Below are positions 8,872-21,500 of a DNA stretch of 64,000 bases, piece after piece; position 1 is the stretch's first letter; every line of letters starts with the position of its first letter. The notes below the pieces were generated by a model. It was not told where the DNA came from. It worked only from the letters and a program-made list of their open reading frames with translations, and searched no databases. Origin of the DNA: Mesotaenium endlicherianum (taxonomy: Eukaryota > Streptophyta > Zygnematophyceae > Zygnematales > Mesotaeniaceae); assembly GCA_009602735.1 (NCBI GenBank), contig WELA01011189.1, positions 18,148 through 82,147 on the forward strand. The letters are read 5' to 3'. A program made the translations under genes and the position numbers.

Positions 8872-10098
8872 TGTAATGGATCAGTATATTGGTAGATGTA
8901 ATATTCATTTATACATAAGTACTTAATTAAGTTCAGTCTGCTGAACTTTAGTCAGCATTCAGTCTGTTGGACTTCATATACTTATCAGTTTAATGATTCA
9001 GCCGAGAGCAACAGGCTGAAGTCAACATAGGTCAGCTTGCTGACACATTTTTTGACAACCAGCTGACTTCCGTACTTGGTAGCAGCAAACTGCTTAGATA
9101 TGCATCTAAGTGTGATATGCTAGATGAATGGCCAGATGACATTTTTTGGATCGATGGCGATTCGGGATGATGGGAGATGGTGGTGGATTTGGTTAACCGA
9201 GGTCCTACCAACGTTGTAGTGAAACAGATAGATAAAGTACTTAGTAAAACAGAATACTTTATCTATTCAAGACAAGGATCTTTGAACACAAGTGGTAGCT
9301 TCTTGAAAGAGAGATGGCTTCTTGAAAGTTAATATATTTCTGGATTTTGGCAAGTACAAGAGTGATTCTCGAATGTCTTTCTATGTTCTAGCTCTTGTTT
9401 ATATACTTGCTACATAAGTAATTTCTAGGAAGGTGTATGTTGATGTGTTGGCACCCAACACATCCCAAAACTTGCCACCTCTTTCTAGAATAATGTACAC
9501 ATGTCCTTTTGACCTAAAAATGGCACATCTGACTTTTGCCACATGGAGTTCTTCTAGGTCTTTCCTCTAACTTCGAAAATGCCTTGGAAGGTTCAAAGGA
9601 CATGAACCAAGTTACTAGAGTACCTATTCACACTTGACTCCACACAATACTACTCCAAATATATTTGAAAACATTAAAATATATGCGAACTAATATATAA
9701 TAACTCAAATCACTACAAACGTGGTTCACTCCCGGGTAGGCGGTGCCATCGCACTTGCCGTTGAACAGTAAACGCATTCCATGTACATATGCTAGACATT
9801 GCTCTCGAGTTCGGCATTCAAAAACGAGGCCAACTCTCTTGTACTGCTTACTGGGAGATATCTAAATCCAAGGCGAGAAGCCATTGATACGCAGTGTCTT
9901 CTAGCCTTGCTTATGTATGAGTTTACCAATTGCTTTATTGATGCTAGTTTACTTGCATTTGACTTGCGAGTATTGTCCACTGCTAGTGTGTTGTCTTTTG
10001 CTGGTTAATCAGTGAACAGAAAATACCATAAAGATTCCTCGCTGATATAAAGATCTTTATTAATTGTTAATCGCCTATTGGTAAGACGATTCATTTCA
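8872..10098 (+). repeat. LTR of family L1 (plus orientation), interrupted by a solo L2 LTR
   Basis: The ends are TGTAATGGATC and GATTCATTTCA, an imperfect inverted pair of TG...CA type. Removing the 503-bp insertion and its 5-bp duplication leaves about 719 bp, matching the 718-bp copy at 26702-27419. Flanks AAGAT and AATAT could be a decayed 5-bp target duplication. The same LTR 3' end precedes an iMet-type primer binding site at 33056, which identifies the family as LTRs of a gypsy element. Confidence 0.8.
9215..9717 (-). mobile_element. Solo LTR, family L2, with AACGT target-site duplication
   Basis: It is 503 bp, exactly as long as the copy at 61898-62400 and similar throughout. Terminal TGTAGTG and CACTACA form inverted ends. 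AACGT flanks both sides (9210-9214, 9718-9722). In its own orientation (minus) it carries a TATATAAA box (9398-9405). The L1 copy at 26702-27419 shows the uninterrupted site, confirming a clean insertion. Confidence 0.92.
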
Positions 10099-11349
10099 AA
10101 TATCAAGTTGTTTCGACACAATTATACTAGTAAAATTTGTGTTGCTAATGTGTTGGCATGGTCTAATCGTCAATCTTGTTTTTGTATTTGTAGAGCTGGA
10201 AGTTAGGTAAAGTTCTTTATTTATCAAGCTGCAATTATGTTTGCAAACCCTATTTTTAAAGCATTCACAAGGAACTTGGACTTTCCACATAATTAGACAA
10301 GCACAAATCGACTTGCTAATTTGCACGTGGCCCAATCACCAATTCTGTAGCAAGAACCAATGTCGATGCTCAAAAAGTATATATCTTAAGGTACACTTTG
10401 CACCTCCAAGGGGAGTTTCTATATTGCTGACATATATTCTGCCTGAATGCGCCCATATACTCATCTTTTCCTTGTTAAGTGACTTGGGCCACGCGTGCTG
10501 CGCCGTCTTAACTTGTAAAAGTTGCTACTCTTGTCGTTGGCGCATAGCGCTCGAATAGTCGTTGACAATATCTCGTCTTATATCATACTATGTAGAACCA
10601 TCCTGCATACGTGTAAGACCTACTCCAGTGAGTCACCAGATCATGTGCAGGCCCCAAGATTTTACCAAAAGTTCAAATTTTGAAAACATCCGGGACCGGA
10701 CGCCCGTGATTTTCAATATTATTCTGAAGATGGTTTTTTACTTCTTTGTGTTTGGGAAAAAATCCGAGCAATATCCGTAAGCTATATGGGAAATGTTTTA
10801 AAGTATGACGCGAAGTCGTAGATTATCGCGAAATAAATCCTTGTATTTGGGAGCGGATGGTTCACAAAATCCAACATCTAACGAAGCAAATAACATCGAA
10901 ATTTACGCGAATCGTGGGGCAATTTATTTGTACATAACACTGGTCGCAGGCTCTAGCCTCCAGGCTCCGGCGTTTAGCACGACCATGGGGGCGGTAGGCA
11001 CGATCATGGCACTCACATTGTACACACGATGCTGACGTCCAATAATCGTGATTATTACTTCTGGTATTGTCGTCGGGAGTGACAAACAGCTCAGGAGCTT
11101 AATCGCAACTATACGAAGGCCTGAAGTGACCTGAAGCTGCTGCTTGACGTGGGCGACCAGAAAGGATCAACAAATTTGCGTCTGAGTCGATTATGACAGT
11201 TCACCTGAGAGCTGTTTGCAGACAGACAGCGCAAATTATAATTACGAATCTGACAACGTCGAGGGCCAACATATGACACGTCAACGTGCCTTTTAGCAAT
11301 ATGTCGAAGTCGAGGTTCTTGAATGCACTTGGACGCCTGCTAGCCTAAA
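10099..11349. other. Intergenic stretch without recognised features
   Basis: Several short open frames are present but none has a motif, plausible start context or biased composition suggesting a gene. Confidence 0.55.
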
Positions 11350-11483
11350 TCCCGAGGTCCGAGTCCCGAGTCCCGACTCCCGACCCCCGACTCCCGACTC
11401 CCGACTCCCGTGTCCCGAGTCCCGACTCTCGCTTCCCGAGTCCCGAGTCCTGAGTCCCGAATCCCGACTCCCCAGTCCCCAGT
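11350..11483 (+). repeat. Heptamer minisatellite of TCCCGAG/TCCCGAC type
   Basis: About 18 degenerate 7-bp units read TCCCGAG, TCCCGAC or close variants. Alternation of GAG and GAC endings creates many short palindromes such as GAGTCCCGACTC. It lies about 1.2 kb upstream of the calmodulin-like gene. Confidence 0.85.
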
Positions 11484-12711
11484 TCCCCCTGCTTGACAGG
11501 CCCTAGCCTGCCCCCCTAGCTTGCAGTTTGCGGTCGTGAACCGCTGCGGACTGCATGGCTTCTATGACTGGCCATGATCTTTTCGTCCATTGACTGTTCA
11601 ACACGTAGCAATGCCTTCATGCATTTTGTGGTGAGGGTACAATTAAATCATTACGTAGGTTTTGCTTGTCAACGGCGGATGGGATTGATGAGATAAGGAC
11701 ATTATTTATTCAAGGAAGTAGCAGGTACATTTGGGATCGGACCGTTTGTCCAGTTCTGTCGAAAGTTGGAGTTTTGAGTAAATCCGTTTCTGATTGCAAC
11801 ATGTTACAGCCTCTTTCTGAGCAGCAATCCAAACGGGTGGCAACTCGACCTTGATTTGCAGCTTCATTCTGCACGTCACCGACAAGCAGCGTAGAACTCC
11901 TGTCTTGACTGCGAGGACCTGGAAAAAGTCTAGTGAAGTTTGTTGCAGGCATTGTGCTCTTGCCCTGAAGACCTTGTGCTGCCTCATGCTCGTCCTGTGA
12001 CGCCCGTTACGGGAACATCATTTGAATCAGCCATAAACTACTGTACCAGATGCTACCGCATCATTTGTAACGGATTTGTAATAGTTCCTATGAGTTCCTA
12101 CCAGCGCCAGACCAGACAGGCCAGAAAATGTTCTCTAGCTTGCAATCAGATCAGCATCCCACGTTTGACAGCGCCAGGTGTTACCACACTACTCAGGTCT
12201 GCCTGGGTCAGCCCCTCCCACATTCAAAACACGGGACCAATTTGGACCAATTTCATTTTTGTGCTTGTCGTTATTGTTGCGAGCTGAAGGTGTGCTCCTC
12301 CATGCTCCTCGCGTTTACCCGGTGACAGACGAGCTTTTCTCATCACTTTCCGCTTCCTCCACCTCGAGAAGACGAGTGCATCAGCATTTGTGTGTGAAAC
12401 TCTGGTGCTGATGTGATTGGAGACGGTCTTCGATGTTCATCTAGAACTTTAGAGTGTCTAGTGCCTGCATAGTGCCCCCCGAACGTCTACGGAACTGAAG
12501 TCTTCCGTGGCACTTGCACATCGTTGTCGGCAGCAACATTGCAAGGAGGAGTACTTTGGTAGCCACCCATAGCCGTCTACAGAAAGACAATGTCCGTCGT
12601 TAGACAGCCCAAGAGCGCGGTGTGAATTGAAGTGCGTCGTGGTGAATATTGCGACGGGCCTCCTTGAACACAGAGCTGCACAATCACTCTGCTGTGACTC
12701 TCCCCAGCAAC
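11484..12711. other. Upstream region of the calmodulin-like gene
   Basis: It presumably holds promoter and 5' UTR. No strong TATA box or splice pair was identified, and no other gene is supported. Confidence 0.4.
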
Positions 12712-13302
12712 ATGTTAGACATGACAACTCCTTCTATTCTGGCAAAGTTCGAAGGAGAGCCTAAAGCCACATACGCAAGCAAGCACAGCCTGTCCTCTGA
12801 CGAAGTGCAGGACTTGATGTACGCCTTCCAACAGTTTGACGTCAATGGAGATGGTAAAATATCAGCAACTGACCTAGGGGCAGTCTTGAGGTGCCTGGGT
12901 GATATCCCGACGGAGAAGGAATTGGAGCTCATGGTGAAGGAATTTGACGTGGACGGAGATGGAAGCATCAACCTGCAGGAGTTCATAGAGCTGAACGCCC
13001 TGGCCGCAAAGGACGAGGGTGACGCGAAGAGGAGCGAACTGCTGGAAGTCTTCAAGCTGTTTGACAGCGACGGCAGCGGCTTCATCTCTGCCAACGAGCT
13101 GCACGCTGTCTTCACAAGCCTGGGCGAGACAGGCGTCTCACTCGGGGACTGTACCCGGATGATTGCAGGAGTGGACACCAATGGCGACGGCTACGTGGGG
13201 TTCGAGGAGTTTGAGAACATGATGTACAATGCGTGCATCCCGAGCACGCCCTCAAGCTCATCTGACGGCTACGAGAGCGACTTGAAGAAGCTTCCTCTGT
13301 AA
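12712..13302 (+). CDS. Calmodulin-like protein with four EF-hands
   Basis: A 196-residue intronless ORF. The first in-frame ATG (12712) is chosen; the open frame upstream has no ATG. Four canonical EF-hand loops lie at residues 43-54 (DVNGDGKISATD), 79-90 (DVDGDGSINLQE), 118-129 (DSDGSGFISANE) and 155-166 (DTNGDGYVGFEE); each has Asp at position 1, Gly at 6 and Asp or Glu at 12, so all four should bind calcium. EF1 ends in Asp rather than Glu, which often weakens affinity or favours magnesium (family knowledge). A 30-residue N-terminal extension and a Ser-rich acidic-then-basic tail distinguish it from true calmodulin (about 149 residues), hence calmodulin-like. No myristoylation or prenylation signal is seen. 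It would act as a cytosolic or nuclear calcium sensor. It is convergent with the kinase gene. Confidence 0.93.
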   Translation: MLDMTTPSILAKFEGEPKATYASKHSLSSDEVQDLMYAFQQFDVNGDGKISATDLGAVLRCLGDIPTEKELELMVKEFDVDGDGSINLQEFIELNALAAKDEGDAKRSELLEVFKLFDSDGSGFISANELHAVFTSLGETGVSLGDCTRMIAGVDTNGDGYVGFEEFENMMYNACIPSTPSSSSDGYESDLKKLPL

Positions 13303-16016
13303 GACGATTGGCTTCAGCAGGCCCAAGCGAGCTCGCAGAGTGCCTGCATGAACGGAGATAGCTTACCCTTACTGTGTAGGCTGCGGCGAGAGAGTACTCT
13401 GAGTACTCAGGAGTGGCGTGGCTATGAAGCAGCTTCATCCGGCTACAATGCACGCCAGTGCTATGCAAGTGTGATTCGAGTCCCGCACTCTAGTGCGGTG
13501 CAGTAGCCGTCCTCGTTTTTCTTCTGCCTCAAGTTCATGGGCCCCCTTATTCCATCGCGTCGGCGACACACGATGATCCCCGTTGCTTACTACACAGGCT
13601 AGCGTAAAGAGCGTGTATATAGTTAGGTACATCCATAAACAAAGTTGAGCACTTAGCTGGAGCTACGTGTACGTGCTGATTGCTCAATCTAGCAGCAGCA
13701 GCAGCATAGCTAGTTCAGCTCTTAGCTAGGTGCCTGCTCTGTCCAGCCCTTGCATGCATCGAGCACCGCAGTCACTGTTCCCAGGATACGACAGTCTACT
13801 TGGTCATATACAGCACTCCTTGTGGTGGAAAAACAAGCATACTGTTTTCGAGGCTCTCATGCGTCGTGCAATGCGGAACCTGCACTCTCTCCCTCGGGGA
13901 GCCTGGGGGAGATAGCAGAGATGCGTTTGTGTAGGCACGCACTCTCTTGAGGTTCTCGAAATCTGTTCACGTCTCCGCTGGGTCCTCCCACCCGTAGTTG
14001 CTGTGGAGGTCTTAACATACGGAGTAGAAATTAGTGTGATAAAAGGGAACAGCAACTTCTGAGCATCCTTCCCCTGCAGACCTGCCCTAGCTGCAAGAGG
14101 CTCCAGTCTGAGAAGCCCAGCTGTATTTCCCGTCCTGTTTTTATTTATTCAGTAGGCTCTTGTAGTAGCCCCCCCTCACCCCATTCAATTTGGAGCTTAA
14201 TGCCTCCAGCTATTAACACGCAATTTTTTTCTCTCAGCGACTGGCCCTTACGCGTACGCTCCTTGCATGCCCACAGCATGTTCCGGTGACGCTTGCACAT
14301 GGTGTTGCTTTCTTTATTTATTTCCCACCGCAATGTGGTTGTGTACGCAATGCAGATAATACATGAGAGCTTATAATATGCTGCTGCTTCTAACAACATG
14401 CCATAGACCTGCTAGTTGCTTCCACCTCTGTCCAGGTAGCAGTAGTAAGTTGCTTACCAACTATCCGTGTGAAGCACTCAGACTGCTCTCAGCCTTTTGT
14501 ACAAACATTGGTGTCATTGCACAGTGGTAAGTGACCGGGCTACATAGCGTACACACATACACCTAAGGCCAAGGGGGCGTGACATTTTTTCTTGGTTAGC
14601 ATCACTTCACTGCGTATGTTTGACATCACCAACGCAGAGGCAACCAAAACTACTCTGCTGGTGCGTTGTGCATCAGTTACATCTCAGGTGCGCTGCCAGA
14701 ACACAGTTTGTAGGAGCTAGGGGCATGCCACGAGGCAGGCAACGAGCGAGCACTCAGCAGGTGTCGACAAGAGGCCGCATGCAGACTTCACATTGACCCA
14801 ATCTGTTTAGTATACGTCAAGGACATCTGATATTGACAGAGCTTGATGCACAAGTACATCAGCGTCCCCACCAACAGCTATTATTACCTCCTACAATGAA
14901 ACGTGGACAGTCACGATAGGTATAAATTACGGTTAAGTACCTCTAATCTTTCAATCTCCTTCAAGCCTTTAAAGCTACCTAACCTACAGTCAAACGAGCC
15001 ACCTGTCTTGACGCAGTTGCGTTCTACCTCCGACAGCGTCCCAATGCTTCCCACACTACCTGCGGTACTGACATACACGCGACCAGCCCATGCCTCGTCA
15101 ATGGAGCACGCGATACAAATTGCCGGTTGAGCCTCCAACATGTTCCTCACAATGCATCACATCTGCTCGGTGAACTTGGCAATTAGCGACATCAGACAAT
15201 GAAGAGTAGAGTATCCCACATACACTTCAGAAGCCCCTGCATCCAAGAAGACAAAAGAAGACACAGAAGAAGAGAGGATAATGGATTAAGAGAGTGCTCC
15301 GTCTGCAAGAGGGCACTGGGCGCAGGCTTGTCCCCAATAGGCAGAGGCACATGCGGGGAGCGCCCTTTAAGCAACAACTGACCGTCAGAGACTCAAGAGC
15401 CCATCACATTACCGCCCTACGCCATGTGGTGACTTCTACCTGTCGTGACGTGGAGGCCCCACGTTCAGTGTATTGCATCTGGAGAGTGCACAACTCCGTA
15501 GACATAAAAACGACAGCACCCCCACACTGATATGTCGTGTGCACCACAGTCATAGTCCACCCCCAACGCCACAACAGCAAGAAAGAGCAAGGGTGACATC
15601 GCACCACAGCTCTCTGCTGCTGCTGCTGCTGCTACAGGAGTGGGGGAGGGGACGGCCGCGGTGGTCTGCTGGCTCAAGGAGATGAGCACAGACTAGGCCC
15701 AGCAGAGCCCTCGTGAGATCAGTATACTCGGGCAGTGTCCAGACCTACAGCCCGCATGCAGACTAAGCACCCTCACAATCTCAAGAGCCACGCCGGCACC
15801 AACCAGTTTCGGGAGACGTTTCCCACAGCGAGCAGCAGACAGACACCTGTCACGTTCAATCAGCCACAGCCACTATGCATCAGTCACAACCTTGCCCCCT
15901 GGATGCCATGCATGCAAGGAGGAGGAGGGGCCGAGGCAGGGAGAGAGGAAGGGGGGAAGGATGGGGGGGTTAGAATAGTGAGTTCAGGATGAAGGCTGAG
16001 AGGAGGCTTGGCAATC
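13303..16016. other. Region between two convergent genes
   Basis: It must contain the 3' UTRs of the calmodulin-like gene (+) and the kinase gene (-). It includes a short CAG run near 13690 and a CTG run near 15610. No further gene is supported. Confidence 0.5.
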
Positions 16017-18529
16017 TCACCAGCAGCCGCAGGCACCTCCTTTACTGCGCTTCTTGCTGCCTGCCCCTTGCTGCTGCTGCTGCTTCTGCTCCTGCTGGCT
16101 GTACGACCCCACCCGCGCCGTCTTCCCTCCACCACTCGGCCCCGCCGCCCCAGAGGCCTCCTTCGTCTTTGCCGCCTCCGCGGCCGCCTCCTCCTGCTCC
16201 TTCTTGCGCGCCTCCTCCAGTCGCCGCGCCTCCGCCGCCGCCGCCGCGGCGGCCGCCTTCTCATCGGTCTCGCGCTGGATCATCTCGCGCGCGGCGGCTT
16301 CGCAGATGTCGAGCAGCGCGGGGATGACCTCCGCCTGCAGGTCGGGGCGGTCCTTGCGCTCCATCTCCGCGCACCACAGGCCCAGCGTGGCCACGTCCAT
16401 GGCGAGGCCGATGGGCCAGTCGCCCGCGCGCGGGTCCAGCAGCGGCTCCAGCTCCTCGCGGTCGACGGCCATGTCGATGCGCCACAGGTTGGGGATGCCG
16501 CCCACCAGCATCTGCAGCAGCACGATGCCGAAGGAGAAGACGTCGGACTTGGGGCCCAGGTAGCCGCGGCGCGCGCACAGGTACTCGGGGTCCACGTAGT
16601 GCTGCGTGCCGACGCGCACGGACTTGCGTGCCACATGCGTGTGGCCGGGCGCCAGGTCCGCCATGAGGCGCGCCAGGCCCACGTCGCCCAGCTTGGCCGT
16701 GAGGTTGCCGTCCAGCAGCACGTTGGCGGGCTTCACGTCGCGGTGCACGATCGCCGGCTTGCGCGAGTGCAGGTGCAGCAGCCCCGACGCCACCTGACGC
16801 ACGCGCGCACGCACACGAACAAGGACGCACACGCACAGGCACAGGCACAGGCACATGTACGCACACACGCACACGCCACTGGGAAGAACTGAGATTGCCT
16901 GGCGCTCATCAGCCACGATTGGGCCAGCCAACTCTCTACCTGACCACCTCTCCTCTCCCTCGTCCCGCAGGAGAGGTGGAGAAGGGGTAGGGCAGCCGGG
17001 CCGACTACCTACCTCCTCCATCCTTCCCTCCTTCCGGTTTTTTCTTGCCTGGGGCTGGGGCTGAGGGCCGCAGTCTCGGGCCACTAGAGCTGCTGCAGCT
17101 GCAACTGCAAGCGTGGCCAGCCAGTGGAACACGGCTCGCGGCATGTCAGCCACCGGCAGCAGCGCCCACCAACCACACAAGCTGGGTGAGGGAGCGTGAA
17201 GGAAAGCAACAGCAGCAGCCGCAGTCGGCCAGCTCCGCCTTCAGTCCCGGGCGCCACCAGCCACAGCCACTGCACCGCACACAGTTGGCTCCCACGGATG
17301 CACCCTGACGGCACTCTGCAGGAGGCACGGTGCTCCCGATCGCTAATGCCTGATCGAGCCCTCAGCCAGAAGGAGTCACGAGTGCCCCGCCCCCGCTCAA
17401 GTACAAACCCAGCCCCCCTCCCTGAGTCCCCCTGCTGACCAAGAAGCAGTGGCAGCAAACTTGTGCTACCACCACGAGGCGGAATGTTGCACTGCAAACA
17501 AACGAGGACAAGTGCCCAGGAGTGCCCGTCCTGCCCACTCTCACCCAGAGTGAGGAAAGTGAGCGGGAGAAGAACGGCAAGCTTCTCCTCCTCCCTCTCC
17601 GCAGCAATCTCTGACAAATAAGGCTGGGAATGCACTCGCCAGCCATTCCAACATTCCCAGCGAGTGAGCAGACAGGTGGCGCAGCAGGCTGCAGCAAATC
17701 TTCCCCAAAAACACGAGAGCTCGGCCAGCATGCCATGCGGGGAGGAGGAGGGGGGGGGGAAGAGCACAAGTCCCCAGCTGCTGCTTTTTTGCATGAGCCT
17801 TTTGTGAGAGAGCGAGAGGCAGGAGCTTTGCAGAGGCAACGGAGGCAAGCCAGGCATGCAACTTGATTACTTGTAGTAACAGCGGCCGGGGGGGCAACCC
17901 CAACAGCCCCCGCAGGTCCCAGAGTGCTTGTACAAGCGTGCGAGGGAGACCTGCGCTCGGCCCCAAGTTGTTTTCACACAGGCGCAGCAGGGAGGGGCGT
18001 ACAGGTGGAAGCTAGGGATGCATCAAGCAGTACCTCCATGGCAATGCGGCAGCGGTCGGGCCACAGCAGCAGGGGCTTGCCGGCCATGCCCAGCAGGCTC
18101 TCCTCCAGCGTGCCAGCTGTGCAGATCTCGTACACGATGATGCGCTCCGCCAGGTTGTAGCCCAGCAGGCGCACGCAGTTCACGTGGTCGATGCGCTTCT
18201 GCACCTCCACCTGTCAGCCGCCCAGCCGGCCACGAGTTTGCCAGCCCGTCAGCAAGCAGCCAGACACGCACTTCCCCTCTCCTTGTGTTGGGGCGCGTCT
18301 TCCTGTGCCTGGCATCATGCTGTTGTCGTGTTAAGTGCACACTGCCGGGAACCGCTAGCCGCCTTCCCACTCTAGCAAGTTCATGGGCGCGTCGTACTCC
18401 CAAGGAGAAGGCGATGGCCACAGGGCTGCAGGGAAGGGCAGGCAAAAAATGAGCCCGAGAAGGGAAGGGGAAAGGGCAAGAGAGGAGAGCGGGGGACAGG
18501 CAGCAGCAGCAGCAGCAACAAGATGCAGC

Positions 18530-18598
<69 letters not shown>

Positions 18599-21500
18599 TG
18601 TGTGCACATCATGTGCTGCTCACCTCCTTCTCAATCTCCTCCTTGCTCTCGATGAGGTTGGGGTTCTTGAGCTTCTTGATGGCCACCTCCGCGCCGCGCA
18701 GCAGGCCCTTGTAGACGACGCCGAAGCTGCCCTCGCCCAGCACTACGCGCGGCTTGAAGCGGAACATGGCCTCGTTCAGCTCCTCACGGCTGTACTCCCA
18801 AAACTTCTCCTCCGTGCTCTCCTTGCGCGAGAGGGCGGCCTTGCCGCCGCCGCCGCCCTGAGCCCCCCCGCCACCCGCGCCCAGCGGCGGCTTCCTTGTC
18901 TTGGACACCTGCGCACGTGCGAGGCACGAGGCAAGAGACACGTGGCGCTGCCTTGTCAGCACTACCCCCCCCAATGCTGTGGCTGGGTGCCTCTGCCACA
19001 CCCGCCATCCAGAGGCCACGTCGCTGGAGAGAAGAACAAAGGTCCCGCCGCTGCATGAGCACTGGAAGACACGCGGGCGATGCTGAGATGCAAGCGAGGC
19101 TGTGGGGGGCGTGAGCAGCGCGCCAGCTTGCGCACCGTCTGCCGCCCGAGACACCTTAAAAGCGTGTGTGCCTCTCGTCTCGTCAGACGGAGACGGCGCA
19201 CGGAGCTCGCCCCTGATTGGCTGGTCAGCCTCCGCACACGGGGACAACGAGCTCGACGCGTCAACTGAGAGCGTTTGGATGCAGGCGTGTAAAGTGGACG
19301 AGGGAGAACCGAGAGAGAAGGACCTGGGCGCTTCAGCCTGCGGCAAGTCATCGATTGGTTATGCGGCTGCAGCGAGTGCGAGGTGAGTGGTGAACCAGAC
19401 ATGGGCTCTGCCAGCCGCAGGCACCATCCAGTTGGCATGGCTCACAGCAGCTGGACCCTGCCGCTCTGGCTGCTCCACCACACAGGCACTCAGATGTTTG
19501 TGTGAACGTGTGCGCGTGTGTACGTGTGTGTGTATGTGTGTCGAAGAGAGGAGACAGCACTAGCTCTCACCGAAGGTAAGGCACGCTCAGAAGGCAATAA
19601 GCAGAAGAAGAAGAGCGACAAGAGTGGGCCATGTTCTTCAGCAGAGAAAGGAACCTGGGAAGCAGCAGCTCAGAAGGAGTGCAAGGAGCGAGCGCAGGAG
19701 GACTATCGCTGGCTGACCTCGCCGAGGGAGTCTGCGGGGTCCTTCTTGACGGCCGACACCTTCTTCTGGTACTGCAGCCGCGCCAGCTCCAGCGCCGTCA
19801 GCTCCTTGCCCGCTGCCGCAGCCGCAGCCGCAGCACCGGTGGCACCTGTATCTGTCGTTGCGCCGCGCACGTCCTCTCTTTCCCCCGGCGCCGCCTCCGC
19901 TGACCTTGCTGCGGCTGAAGCAGCTGCCCCCCCGCCCGCCTGTCGCGCCCCCCCTTGCTGGGCCTGCTCCTCCGGCCGCGCGCCGTCCGCAGCGCTATCA
20001 GGGGTGGCACCGGCAGTGCCAGCGGCAGCAGCAGCGCCGGGGGCCGCAGGGTCGGGGGGTGCGGCCGAGCTTCTGCTGGCGCCGGCAGCGGGCGCCAGGC
20101 GGGAGGTGCGGCGGCGGAAAGACTCGCCGTCGGTGCTGGCCAGGATGCCCGACAGCGTGCTGTACGGGTTGTTCTGCGCGTCCAGCTGGACCGCGCCGCT
20201 GTTCAGCCACCTGGCGCGCCGCGTGACGGCGCCCGAGCCCGCCCACGTGCTCGACGGCGGCGCCGCCCCCTGCTGCAGCACTCCCCCTGCCCCTGCCCCT
20301 CCTCCTTCTTTCTGAGCACCCCCGTGGAAGCCCCCCCCCTGCAGGGAGCCGGCAGAGGTGCTGCCGGGGGAGCTGCCCTCCTCGCTGCAGGAGGCGGTGT
20401 CGTCGGATCGGCTCATCGGGTGGTGGTCCAGCACGGACGAGGGCGAGGCTCCCAGCAGGTCAGCGGAGAGCGGCGACTGCGTCACCTTGGCACCGCCCTC
20501 GATGACGCACACCATTGCCCCCTGCGGGACGTGCGCGGCCGCCGTGCAGAACGCCACCGTGCCGTCCCTGCCAGCCCGCACACCGCAGAGTGGAGAGTGG
20601 GGTGGAGTAGAGTCTCGCTTTAGTGACACGCCTGGGGACCACCAGGCTTGCATGTCGTAGCAGCAGGGTCCCGCAGTGGAGTGGCCCCTTGCTTAAGTGA
20701 CACGCCTGGGGACCACCACTCTCGCACTTTATAGTACCAGGGGCTCGACGCGCACCGCACAGTAGAGGTGTTTGATCCGTGTGTGGAATACGTAGATAAA
20801 CAAGTGAAGTCATGCACGAAACAATGGCCATGCGAACCTCTCACTGGCCTCTACGGCTTCTGTACCCGCCGTTCATGACACTGGGCTCCCACCTCCCCGC
20901 TCCCCGCTCCCCATCTCCCGCCCCCACATATTTGCTCGGAGGACAAATCGTGCGCATATTTTGAAAAAGAAAAGTACCCTCCCAACCCACGAGCTCAACG
21001 TGCGCATGCCCTTCCGCTGCACCGCCGCCCCCCCAAGCTGCCTCCAGCTGCCACTGCTACCGCTGCATTACCACCTCTGTCGTTGCCTTCCGAGTAAGAG
21101 GGAACGGCAGAGGCGCAGCTCCCTCAGGAGCGGTAAACTGCAGATCATCCGACGACACCCCAGAAGGGTGCCGCTCCTCTCCACCCTCAGGACCAAGCGC
21201 GCCCTTCCCACACGTGCATGCGCTCGCATGCTGCCACCTCACCGCCCACTAGATTGGGCACAGATCCCAGGATTTTGCCCCCTTGCACGCTTGCTCGCTC
21301 GCGTGATGGATGCACCAAAGGGCAGCCCTGGGTGAGCCGAGGCGGCGGCTGGGGGGGCGCGGGGGGGACAGGCGCTTACTTCTTGGAGGGGCCGGGGGCC
21401 CTGCCGAGGACGACGGTACAGTGGAGCAGCTTCTTGGCCTCCTCCAGAATGGCCTGCCCCTTGGCCTCGCTCTTCACCACGTTCACCTCCGTTGGGATCT

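Noticed and set aside
11350-11483. Interstitial telomere array
   Set aside because: The unit is TCCCGAG/C, not the plant-type CCCTAAA/TTTAGGG.
16008-16892. Long plus-strand open frame opposite the kinase C-lobe
   Set aside because: It is the antisense shadow of the GC-rich kinase exon; the minus strand has all the kinase motifs.
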